A stretch of DNA of 32,366 bases, taken from contig JAGLYR010000031.1 of assembly GCA_023132135.1 (NCBI GenBank), positions 1-32,366 of the forward strand, read 5' to 3'. Shown here piece by piece: positions 16,061 through 22,959 of this stretch (position 1 is its first letter; every line of letters starts with the position of its first letter). Under the pieces are notes generated by a model, which had not been told where the DNA came from, ran no database searches, and saw only the letters and a list, made by a program, of their open reading frames with translations. Source of the stretch: Candidatus Eiseniibacteriota bacterium. Its GTDB lineage: Bacteria > Arandabacterota > Arandabacteria > JAGLYR01. A program made the position numbers and the translations under genes.

Positions 16061-16908
16061 TGGTCAAATTCCGTCTGATAGATCTGACACAGCCTCTGAG
16101 TGTGATGACGCCACCCTGGCCTACGTATGAGCCCCTGCAGCTCAAGTTCTTCAAACGGCTGGCCCCCAACGGAGCCAACGGGCAGATCATCACCACCAGC
16201 AATCACGTGGGGACTCATCTGGACGGTCCCGTCCACTTCTGCACCCATGGCGGCGACATCGCCAGCCTCCCTCTCAATGACTATCTCTGCGGGCCAGGCG
16301 CGGTGGTCGATCTCAGCGACATGGCCGAGGACTACGGCATCTATACCTCGAAGGACGTGGAGGACCGTGTCGAGGTCAAACAGGGCGACATCCTTGTCAT
16401 CAACACCGGCTATCACAAATACGCCTGGGACCAGCCGAAAGCGGATGAAGTCCGTTACATGATCCGCCATCCCGGGCCCACGATGGAATTCGCCCGCTGG
16501 TGCAAGAAGAAGAAGCTGAAATGGCTCGGGTTGGACTGCGGATCGGCGGACCATCCGATGAACACCAAGATCCGGGACTGGATGCCCCGGGAGGCAGCCA
16601 GGGCCGACCGGTTCCTCAAGAAAAAGCACGGCAAGGGTCTCGATGAGTTCTTCTCGGAGGACCACTACCAGCTCATGCACGTCGCACTGTTCCACATCCC
16701 TATCGTCCATGCAGAGAATCTGGGCGGGGACATCGACCTGCTGCTCAACCGGCGTGTCCAGATTGGCTGCTTCCCGTGGAGGTTTGTGGATGGGGAGTCC
16801 AGCATCTGCCGGATCGTGGCCTTTGTGGAGGAAAGAGAACACCGGCTGCTGATGGCTAGGAAGAAGAAGGCGAAGAAGACCCGCTTTGGGGATGTGGTTC
16901 CGAAATAG
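16060..16908 (+). CDS. Cyclase-family metal-dependent hydrolase
   Basis: A 282-aa member of the cyclase/KynB-like hydrolase family (kynurenine formamidase, isatin hydrolase and relatives), which uses divalent metal to hydrolyse amides or cyclic amides. The metal motif HVGTHLDGPVH is complete (H49, H53, D55, H59), and LGLDCGSADHPMN and EDHYQLMHVALFHIPIVHAENLGG supply the later family segments. It is longer than typical members (about 210-260) and ends with a basic tail (ARKKKAKKTRF). ATG 16060 is preferred over GTG 16057 because GAGGAG precedes it and the ATG overlaps the allG stop. As the last gene of the operon it is a good candidate for ring opening of the hydroxylated heterocycle made by the molybdenum enzyme; this is inference. 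Confidence 0.85.
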   Translation: MVKFRLIDLTQPLSVMTPPWPTYEPLQLKFFKRLAPNGANGQIITTSNHVGTHLDGPVHFCTHGGDIASLPLNDYLCGPGAVVDLSDMAEDYGIYTSKDVEDRVEVKQGDILVINTGYHKYAWDQPKADEVRYMIRHPGPTMEFARWCKKKKLKWLGLDCGSADHPMNTKIRDWMPREAARADRFLKKKHGKGLDEFFSEDHYQLMHVALFHIPIVHAENLGGDIDLLLNRRVQIGCFPWRFVDGESSICRIVAFVEEREHRLLMARKKKAKKTRFGDVVPK

Positions 16909-16920
16909 GCCGATTTATGG

Positions 16921-16969
16921 TTTGCGAAGAACGCAAAAGCTTGAGATTCTTTGCCAAAAGGTCGATAAA
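16921..16969 (+). promoter_or_regulatory. Promoter candidate for the Mla-type operon
   Basis: TTGAGA (16941-16946), a 17-bp spacer and GATAAA (16964-16969) form a plausible sigma70-type promoter in the 114-bp gap after the cyclase gene. Just upstream TTTGCG-AAGAA-CGCAAA (16921-16937) is a small inverted repeat that could be an operator or a weak end-of-operon hairpin; it lacks a T-tract. Confidence 0.5.
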
Positions 16970-17022
16970 AGAGTAGACAATCTGCAGGGACGCGAGACTT
17001 GGCTGTCGCAGCGAGGTGATGG

Positions 17023-17991
17023 GTGGTCACAGCCGCACAGAGGGTCAGGCTGGGGATTTTCCTGGTGGTTGCCGCGACGCTCCTGGCCATTACTCTCGGC
17101 GTTGTCGCCGGGGGCAAACTCATGGAGCGGAGGGACCACTATGCGATCCGGTACAGGGACTTGTCCGTCGGCGGGCTCGAGCCCGGTGCGGACGTGAAGT
17201 ACAGCGGGATCCGCGTGGGGCGGGTGGACGACATCCGGATCGATCCGGAGGATGTGGCGACCGTGATCGTCGAGGTCAGTGTCCGGCAGGGCACCCCGAT
17301 CAAGGAGGACTCCGAGGCCACCATCGTCACGATGGGAATCACGGGGATGAAAACCATCGAAATCCGGGGAGGAACCCAGACATCGGCTTTGCTGTCCCCC
17401 GGGAGCGAGATCCCTGCCGGCGTCTCTGCGTTCGATGCAATCAGCGGCCGCGCCGAGATTGTTGGGGAGAAGGTCGAACAGGTTCTCAATAACCTTATCG
17501 AGCTCACCGGCGGAGAGAACCGCAATCACTTCATTGACCTGTTGTCCAACGGCGCCAGACTGGTGGCCACGCTGGACACTCTTCTGGTCCGGAACCAATC
17601 TTCGCTGGAGATGTCCATCGGCAACCTCGCGCAGCTCACGGAGGAGCTGACCGAGACCACGCGCGTCATCCGGAGCGCCGTCACGGCTGTCGACAGTCTC
17701 ATGAACAGCCCGTCGTTCCACAACACCTTCGCTAACTTGGAAGATGTGTCCGGGGATCTGAGCGAGGCCGACTTCGGCGCGCTGGCGGCCGATCTTTCGG
17801 AGGCAGCCCGGCAGGCCAATCTGACGTTTACCCGTTTGGATCTCACAGTTCTCAAGGGCCGCCAGGACATTCTCCAATCCCTCGAGTCCCTGCGAGAGGG
17901 GATGGAGTACTTCAACGAGTTTGCGCGGCTGATCGCGGAGAACCCGTCCCTTATTCTGCGCGGCAAAAAAGCGGAAGAGATCGAAGAGTAG
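17023..17991 (+). CDS. mlaD: MCE-domain (MlaD-family) lipid-transport protein
   Basis: A 322-aa protein with one N-terminal membrane anchor (RLGIFLVVAATLLAITLGVVA, about 8-28), an MCE domain (about 36-120; DLSVGGLEPGADVKYSGIRV, GRVDDIRIDPEDV, ATIVTMGITGMKTIEIRGG), and a long mostly helical C-terminal region to residue 322. MCE proteins form hexameric rings in the periplasm that shuttle phospholipids or other lipids between inner and outer membranes. GTG 17023 follows GAGGTGA. It is the first gene of an operon that also encodes the lipoprotein, an outer-membrane candidate, the permease and the ATPase. Its TAG stop is the first three bases of a dispersed repeat (17989-18009). Confidence 0.9.
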   Translation: MVTAAQRVRLGIFLVVAATLLAITLGVVAGGKLMERRDHYAIRYRDLSVGGLEPGADVKYSGIRVGRVDDIRIDPEDVATVIVEVSVRQGTPIKEDSEATIVTMGITGMKTIEIRGGTQTSALLSPGSEIPAGVSAFDAISGRAEIVGEKVEQVLNNLIELTGGENRNHFIDLLSNGARLVATLDTLLVRNQSSLEMSIGNLAQLTEELTETTRVIRSAVTAVDSLMNSPSFHNTFANLEDVSGDLSEADFGALAADLSEAARQANLTFTRLDLTVLKGRQDILQSLESLREGMEYFNEFARLIAENPSLILRGKKAEEIEE

Positions 17992-18009
17992 CCTGGATTA
18001 TTCAGGAAT
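17989..18009 (+). repeat. Dispersed TTATTCA repeat, copy 1 (supplies mlaD stop)
   Basis: The 18-mer CCTGGATTATTCAGGAAT (17992-18009), preceded by TAG, recurs with one mismatch at 26073-26090 and two mismatches at 29865-29882. Here the TAG is the stop codon of the MCE gene. Confidence 0.75.
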
Positions 18010-18044
18010 GGGTATGCCAGCTATGTGCTAGTGCGTTGTCGGAC

Positions 18045-18147
18045 AGGAGAATAGACAATAGAGAATAGACCGCAATAGAGAAGTGTGAATGTGTTTCTAT
18101 GATGCTCTTGTCCGGGATCTATTTTCTATTATCTACTTCTCTATTGC
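18045..18147. repeat. AATAGA-rich inverted repeat
   Basis: GCAATAGAGAAGT (18072-18084) and ACTTCTCTATTGC (18135-18147) are perfect 13-bp inverted arms. Further AATAGA units precede the left arm (18050-18068) and their complements precede the right arm (18118-18132), so the whole segment is a low-complexity, short-period repeat folded on itself. It lies in the 218-bp gap between the MCE and lipoprotein genes and holds no gene. Confidence 0.75.
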
Positions 18148-18150
18148 TCT

Positions 18151-18196
18151 GCCTGGACTTTGTACAAATCCTCCCGGATTTGTGCATAGTCCAGGC
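18151..18196 (+). repeat. 21-bp-arm hairpin abutting the lipoprotein ribosome binding site
   Basis: The arms 18151-18171 and 18176-18196 pair over 21 bp with two mismatches around a TCCC loop. The outer ends (GCCTGGA and TCCAGGC, then TAG) match the ends of the dispersed TTATTCA repeat, so it is probably a diverged member. The AGGAG ribosome binding site (18198-18202) begins two bases after the hairpin, so folding could influence translation of the lipoprotein. Confidence 0.75.
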
Positions 18197-18209
18197 TAGG
18201 AGAATGGGA

Positions 18210-18893
18210 ATGAGGGGTTGCGGACGATTCGGGCAATGGGTGAAGGCCGTTCTCATGGTGGTCTGGGCCGGTTCTGTTCTCGGGTGCGGAGCCAAGGTGC
18301 AGAGCACGAAGCTGTACCTGATGGACTACGAGCCCATCATCCGCCAGGCGGAAGAGGCTCGGGGTCCGCTTCCATACAGAGTCCAGGTCCGGGATTTCAA
18401 GATCCCCAGGACGTTCGACCGGACCCGGATCGTGTACCGCTACTCACCGCACGAGCTCAACTACTACAGGTACTACCAGTGGGCAGTGCCGCCGAGAGTC
18501 ATGATCACCGATCTGGTCGAAGGACACATAGCAGCTTCGGGTATGTTCGAGATCGTCCGGCGCGAGTTCTGGGACGAGCGTCCCGACTATGAGATCACCG
18601 GTACTATCGCGGCGCTGGAGAAATTCGAGAGCGGGGATTTCGGCGGGGCCCACCTGGCGATGAAGATGGAGCTCATCCGGAGCAGCGACAACGCGACTGT
18701 GGTTGCGCACGAATTCGACCGGGAGGTGGAGCTCCGGAATCCAGCTATGACTTTTTTCGCCCAGAAACTGAGTGAGATCCTCGAAGGAGAGGTGGAGATC
18801 TTTCTCCAGGCCATCGACCTGTACTTCTACCCGCCGGAAGCCGAGGAAGAGCCGGAGGATCTCCCCGTGGAACCTTTCCCCCCATTGCAGTAG
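18210..18893 (+). CDS. ABC-type transport auxiliary lipoprotein (PqiC/DUF330-like)
   Basis: A 227-aa lipoprotein. A charged start and hydrophobic stretch (MRGCGRFGQWVKAVLMVVWA) lead to the lipobox SVLGC, so the mature protein begins at Cys with GAKVQSTKLYLMDYEP. The mature part has the family pattern of the PqiC/YmbA-type lipoprotein that accompanies MCE transporters: YRVQVRDFKIPRTFDRTRIVYR, YYRYYQWAVPPRVMITDLVE, and YEITGTIAALEKFESGD. These anchor in the outer membrane and dock MCE assemblies. ATG 18210 is favoured over ATG 18204 because AGGAG at 18198-18202 is 7 nt away; frames further upstream run through the hairpin repeat. The C-terminus is acidic and Pro/Glu-rich. Confidence 0.8.
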   Translation: MRGCGRFGQWVKAVLMVVWAGSVLGCGAKVQSTKLYLMDYEPIIRQAEEARGPLPYRVQVRDFKIPRTFDRTRIVYRYSPHELNYYRYYQWAVPPRVMITDLVEGHIAASGMFEIVRREFWDERPDYEITGTIAALEKFESGDFGGAHLAMKMELIRSSDNATVVAHEFDREVELRNPAMTFFAQKLSEILEGEVEIFLQAIDLYFYPPEAEEEPEDLPVEPFPPLQ

Positions 18894-18914
18894 ACAGCCC
18901 GGGAGGTAACTGGT

Positions 18915-20453
18915 TTGTTGCGGTTCCTGTTTTGCTGGATGGCATTAGCGCTTCTCCCGTGGGGCGCGCTGGCCCAGGAAGCGGACCCGTATGCCTGGGA
19001 CAGGCCGTCTCCCGGGGAGCAACGGGACGCCGAGGCCATGATCATCCCATGGGGGCAGGGTTCCATTTTTGCCCCGGCAATGACGAATCCCGAGTACGAG
19101 CCTCTGTACTCCGTCTACGCGGGCGACTCGCTCCTTGCTGTCCAGACGATGGGACGGAGCATCCTCGCACGGCCCGGCCGGTACAAGGTGTGCCTGGGCT
19201 CAGGAGCCATGGACCAGCGGATCGAGCAGACCGTGGAGGTCCACCGGGGTCATGCCACGATGGTGACGCCCGCTTGGGGTGGGTTGGTTGTGTCCATACT
19301 GGACGAAACCCGGAACTCCGTGAAGGAATCCTATGAGATCTTCCGGATGAGTGATGCCAAGAGCTTTGGTGTAGGGACGAGTTACGAAGAGGAGATGGGA
19401 GAACACCCCATTACCTGGATTCTGCCGCCGGGGCTCTACAAAATCGTCGGGTTGGGCGAGAGCTTCAATACGTATGTGAACTTCGCGACGGTGGATCTCC
19501 GGCCCGGAGGACTCACGCGATTCACGATCGTTCAGAACACGGTGACAGGGGACTTTGTCGGGGCGGGGGTCGTGGAGCTTGGGGGGGCAGTGCGGAAGAT
19601 CGAGGACTGGCAAGCCTACACGGCGTTTCACGGCAGCTTCATCATGAATCGCTCGCAGCAGACCACAGAGGACGATCCGCAAACGGATCTCACCTTCTCG
19701 TCGCAGATGGAAGCCAGGCTGCGCTATGAACGGGAGAGGCACTCGGTTCTCTCCAGGACCCTCATAGATGAAGGATTCAGCAAACAGGAGGGGCTGGACT
19801 TCCGGACTGTCCTCGACCGGGTGAGCCTCAAGAACGTCTACGTGTTCGACGTGATTCCCCACATAGGGCTCTACGGGCGGTTTATCGTCGAGAGCCGGCT
19901 GTTCAGAGCCCACCACTACTTCGAAGAAGGGGACACGACCTCCTACGTGAAGATTGATGAAGACGGACAGCTGATCAAGCGATCGCGTGGTGAGTCGGTG
20001 GAGCTCTCTCCCAACTTCTTCCCGTTGAGTCTTCAGGAAGGGGTTGGCGTCAACCTGATTCTGCTGAGGAGCCTTCGAGCGTCGCTCTACGTCCTCTCCG
20101 GATACGGGTTCCGGCAAACATACACGTTCGATGTTTTCAAGGAGATCAAGGACGACACGACGTACGCGGTTCCGGTATTCCAGGAAGTCCCATCAACAAC
20201 GCTCCGGGGCTTTGAGAGCTGGATTATGGGAGAGCTCCGGATATCGCGGAATCTGCTCATCAACGCCGAGCTGGACATGCTCTTCCCCTCCAGGGGACAG
20301 GGCGACCCGGTATACGAGCTGGAAGCAATCTTCAGCCTCCGGTTGACCAAGGAAATCTCACTGCACTACACGATGCGCTGGCGGGATGCGAACAGCCCCT
20401 ACGTCCAGCGCGAGAGCATCATGCAACTGCGATACACGTACCTACTGTTTTAG
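18915..20453 (+). CDS. Unrecognised outer-membrane protein within the Mla-type operon
   Basis: A 512-aa secreted protein with a clean signal peptide (LRFLFCWMALALLPWGALAQ, cleaved after ALA). Residues about 25-210 look like two beta-sandwich-type periplasmic domains (for example AGDSLLAVQTMGRSILARP and PITWILPPGLYKIVGLGES). From about 215 to the C-terminus alternating polar/apolar strands and aromatic girdles (ELDMLFPSRGQGDPVYELE, FSLRLTKEISLHYTMRWRD) suggest a beta-barrel, ending in LRYTYLLF with the terminal Phe typical of BAM substrates. I do not recognise the family. TTG start (18915 or the adjacent TTG 18918) after GGGAGGT. Located between the lipoprotein and permease genes, it could be the outer-membrane acceptor or exit of the lipid pathway; that role is inferred from context. 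Confidence 0.75.
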   Translation: MLRFLFCWMALALLPWGALAQEADPYAWDRPSPGEQRDAEAMIIPWGQGSIFAPAMTNPEYEPLYSVYAGDSLLAVQTMGRSILARPGRYKVCLGSGAMDQRIEQTVEVHRGHATMVTPAWGGLVVSILDETRNSVKESYEIFRMSDAKSFGVGTSYEEEMGEHPITWILPPGLYKIVGLGESFNTYVNFATVDLRPGGLTRFTIVQNTVTGDFVGAGVVELGGAVRKIEDWQAYTAFHGSFIMNRSQQTTEDDPQTDLTFSSQMEARLRYERERHSVLSRTLIDEGFSKQEGLDFRTVLDRVSLKNVYVFDVIPHIGLYGRFIVESRLFRAHHYFEEGDTTSYVKIDEDGQLIKRSRGESVELSPNFFPLSLQEGVGVNLILLRSLRASLYVLSGYGFRQTYTFDVFKEIKDDTTYAVPVFQEVPSTTLRGFESWIMGELRISRNLLINAELDMLFPSRGQGDPVYELEAIFSLRLTKEISLHYTMRWRDANSPYVQRESIMQLRYTYLLF

Positions 20454-20464
20454 GGTGGTGAGAA

Positions 20465-21559
20465 ATGCCGGCCAGACTCGTCATCGAGGGCGATAGCGCA
20501 CACATCGAAGGGAGCCTGACCTTTCCGGATGTCCGGAGAGTTCTGGCCGAGTTCGAGCGCGCTCTGGCGGTGAGGACCGGCAGCACCCTTGAGGTTGATC
20601 TTTCCGGATTGACGCGGATCGATTCCGGGGGAGCGGCGCTGCTGGACGAAGTCACCGAACGAGGCCGGGGCAGGAACGTCCGTGTTGCCTACACGGGTGC
20701 TTGCGACGAGGTTGCGGAAATCCGGCGGATATTCTCGAGCGGCGCCGGTGCGCGTGTTGCGGAGCGGGAACGGGCAGGGCTCCTCCAGCGATGCGGGGTG
20801 TGGGGATATCACACCTGGGCCGGCTTCCTGGAGTTTCTCCAACTGACGGCGGATACCTTCTACTGGAGTTTCGCGGGGCTCGTTTCGAAACGGGGAGGAC
20901 GGAAGGGAGCATTCGTTACCCAGGCGCTCCTGATCGGTGTGGATGCCCTGCCGGTGGTACTCACTATTTCCTTTCTGGTGGGCGCCATCCTGGCGCTCCA
21001 GTCGGCCGCGCAGCTGCGACAGTTCGGCGCCAATATCTTTGTGGCGGATCTGATAGCGGTCTCCATGGCCCGGGAAATGGGGCCGCTGATGACGGCCATC
21101 ATTCTGGCGGGCCGGTCGGGTTCCGCTATCGCGTCCGAAATCGCGACTATGACCGTAACCGAGGAGATCGACGCGCTCAAGACGATGGGCATCAATCCGG
21201 TGCGGTACATCGTTGTTCCCAAGTTCTACGCCATCAGCCTGTGCATGCCGCTCCTGTCGATCCTCGCGACCCTGGTCGGGATTCTCGGCGGACTGATCGT
21301 TGCGTTCCTCTACCTGGATCTGACCCCCGCGGTGTACACACGCGAGGCCATTGAGATTCTGACTGCGAAGGACATCGTGACCGGACTGGTCAAGAGCGTG
21401 GCTTTCGCAGGCCTCATCTGCACAATAGGAGCGCACTACGGGTTCCGGGTTCAGGGTGGGGCAGAAGGCGTGGGGCGGACGACGACGGCGTCGGTGGTGG
21501 CGGCGATATTTGCAGTTGTGGTCGCGGATTGCTTCTTCAGTCTCATATTCTATTTCTAG
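20465..21559 (+). CDS. mlaE: STAS-MlaE fused lipid-transport permease
   Basis: A 364-aa protein with an N-terminal STAS domain (about 1-95: RLVIEGDSAHIEGSLTF, and LEVDLSGLTRIDSGGAALLD with the Asp-Ser turn) fused to an MlaE-type permease domain of five to six membrane segments (about 110-364: QALLIGVDALPVVLTISFL, GAILALQSAAQLRQFGANIF, REMGPLMTAIILAGRSGSAI, EEIDALKTMGINPVRYIVVP). In E. coli the STAS protein MlaB and MlaE are separate; the fusion is common in other phyla. It forms the inner-membrane core of the MCE transporter with the ATPase encoded 30 bp downstream. Confidence 0.93.
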   Translation: MPARLVIEGDSAHIEGSLTFPDVRRVLAEFERALAVRTGSTLEVDLSGLTRIDSGGAALLDEVTERGRGRNVRVAYTGACDEVAEIRRIFSSGAGARVAERERAGLLQRCGVWGYHTWAGFLEFLQLTADTFYWSFAGLVSKRGGRKGAFVTQALLIGVDALPVVLTISFLVGAILALQSAAQLRQFGANIFVADLIAVSMAREMGPLMTAIILAGRSGSAIASEIATMTVTEEIDALKTMGINPVRYIVVPKFYAISLCMPLLSILATLVGILGGLIVAFLYLDLTPAVYTREAIEILTAKDIVTGLVKSVAFAGLICTIGAHYGFRVQGGAEGVGRTTTASVVAAIFAVVVADCFFSLIFYF

Positions 21560-21589
21560 CCCGAGCCAGTATCGGAGTGATCGGGATTC

Positions 21590-22339
21590 ATGGACAAGCC
21601 GCATCCCATCGCAGAGGTGCAATCCCTGTCTGCCGGATTTGGTGGGCGGAGCGTACTTGAGGACATCAATCTCGATATCCACGAGGGTGAGATCCTCGTT
21701 GTCCTGGGCAAGTCCGGCTGCGGAAAGAGCACGCTCCTGAAGCACATGGTCGGACTTCTCAAGCCCAGCGCTGGAAGCGTGCGCCTGTTCGGGATAGACA
21801 TCTTCGCCGCGGATGAACCGGAAATGGTGGAGGTTCTGAAGAAGGTGGGGGTGCTCTTCCAATACGGGGCGCTTCTGAATTCCCTCTACGTCCACGAGAA
21901 CGTGGCGATTCCCCTGGAGCAGCATACGGATGTTCCCCCGAGCGTGATCCGCCGGCTGGTGGAGGCGAAACTGGGGCTGGTCCGGTTGACGGGAACCGGG
22001 CACCTTCTTCCATCGGAACTCTCCGGAGGAATGAGAAAGCGGGCTGCTCTGGCCCGGGCGCTGGCCCTGGACCCGGATATTCTCTTCGCGGATGAGCCCT
22101 CGGCGGGACTGGATCCGATGACCACAGCTCACCAGGACGATCTCCTGCTGGAACTTCGAGAGGATCTGGGAATGACTATGGTTGTAGTCACTCACGAGCT
22201 GGCGTCCATCCATCGTATTGCCGATCGGATCGCGTTCCTCGAGGACAAGAAGATCCTGTTCCTGGGGACCGTGAGCGATGCAAAGGGGTGCGGGGTGGAA
22301 ATCGTAGAGGAATTCTTCAGGATGGGGACGTTTGCGTAA
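21590..22339 (+). CDS. mlaF: MlaF-type ABC ATPase
   Basis: A 249-aa ABC ATPase that powers the MCE lipid transporter. Walker A is GKSGCGKS (40-47), the signature is LSGGMRKRAALARALALDPD, followed by the Walker B and D-loop ILFADEPSAGLDP, and the switch His lies in VVVTHELASIH. The GMRKR after the signature LSG is characteristic of the MlaF/Ttg2A subgroup. The gene starts 30 bp after the permease stop and completes the transporter gene set (MCE protein, lipoprotein, outer-membrane candidate, STAS-permease, ATPase). Confidence 0.94.
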   Translation: MDKPHPIAEVQSLSAGFGGRSVLEDINLDIHEGEILVVLGKSGCGKSTLLKHMVGLLKPSAGSVRLFGIDIFAADEPEMVEVLKKVGVLFQYGALLNSLYVHENVAIPLEQHTDVPPSVIRRLVEAKLGLVRLTGTGHLLPSELSGGMRKRAALARALALDPDILFADEPSAGLDPMTTAHQDDLLLELREDLGMTMVVVTHELASIHRIADRIAFLEDKKILFLGTVSDAKGCGVEIVEEFFRMGTFA

Positions 22340-22341
22340 CG

Positions 22342-22421
22342 GCATTGCGCACTGCGTGTGGCTTGAGGAGCAGTGAATGCGCGGTCTGAGATTCTCCTGC
22401 ACAATACGCATTGCGCAATAC
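22342..22421 (+). repeat. Imperfect inverted repeat around a start codon
   Basis: GCATTGCGCACTGCGT (22342-22357) and ACGCATTGCGCAATAC (22406-22421) are inverted copies matching at 14 of 16 positions. The loop contains the GAGGAG ribosome binding site (22364-22369) and the ATG 22377 of the next gene; the right arm lies inside its signal-peptide codons (IRIAQY). Confidence 0.6.
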
Positions 22422-22955
22422 GCGATCGCTTCCCTCCTTGTCCTGACCGTCCCCACCACGGCGCACGCTGAACGGACATTGACCATAGGCCTCGCAGGTT
22501 CCAATCCGCGCGGGGACTTCGCCACAGGTTGGAGCGACGGTCTTGGACTGGAGGGCAGCTATCGGTGGACCTACGTCCGCTCCTTCCAGACTTCTGTTTC
22601 GTTGACCTTCCTTGATCATCAGCCCAGGGAGAACGATGATCCCGAAGTCCTTCTTGGCGTCTGGACTCTCGGGCTGCACTGGACGCCTTCGCTGACCTCG
22701 ACGTTTGCCCTGGATCTCATGTTCGGCGCGCAACATCACACAGCGCTGTTCCATGATGGTTTTGACAAGCACGTGGGGAACAAAGGATACAACGAATCGG
22801 ATCTGGGGTGGTGTGTTGGGCTGGGGGTGGAGAGGGAACTGTCCGACCGGTGGCGAGCGAGGGTGGGGGTGAAGACAAACACCATCTTCACGCAGCCGGA
22901 GCGCGTACACTACGGATCAGTAGAATTGGGGCTGACGCGTGTTCTGTCGCCGTAG
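22377..22955 (+). CDS. Small outer-membrane beta-barrel protein, putative
   Basis: A 192-aa secreted protein: signal peptide ending TVPTTAHA, then about eight alternating amphipathic strands (TLTIGLAGSNPRGDF, SYRWTYVRSFQTSVSLTFL, VWTLGLHWTPSLTSTFALDL, GWCVGLGVERELS, WRARVGVKTNTIF, YGSVELGLTRVLS), the pattern of an eight-stranded OmpW/OmpA-barrel-size porin-like protein. No family-specific motif is seen. It begins 37 bp after the MlaF-type gene, so it may belong to the same transcription unit. The N-terminal signal codons include one arm of an inverted repeat. Confidence 0.65.
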   Translation: MRGLRFSCTIRIAQYAIASLLVLTVPTTAHAERTLTIGLAGSNPRGDFATGWSDGLGLEGSYRWTYVRSFQTSVSLTFLDHQPRENDDPEVLLGVWTLGLHWTPSLTSTFALDLMFGAQHHTALFHDGFDKHVGNKGYNESDLGWCVGLGVERELSDRWRARVGVKTNTIFTQPERVHYGSVELGLTRVLSP

Positions 22956-22959
22956 CACA

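Noticed and set aside
16921-16937. Intrinsic terminator after the cyclase gene
   Set aside because: The 6-bp stem is weak and no T-tract follows, so it is more likely an operator or incidental hairpin.
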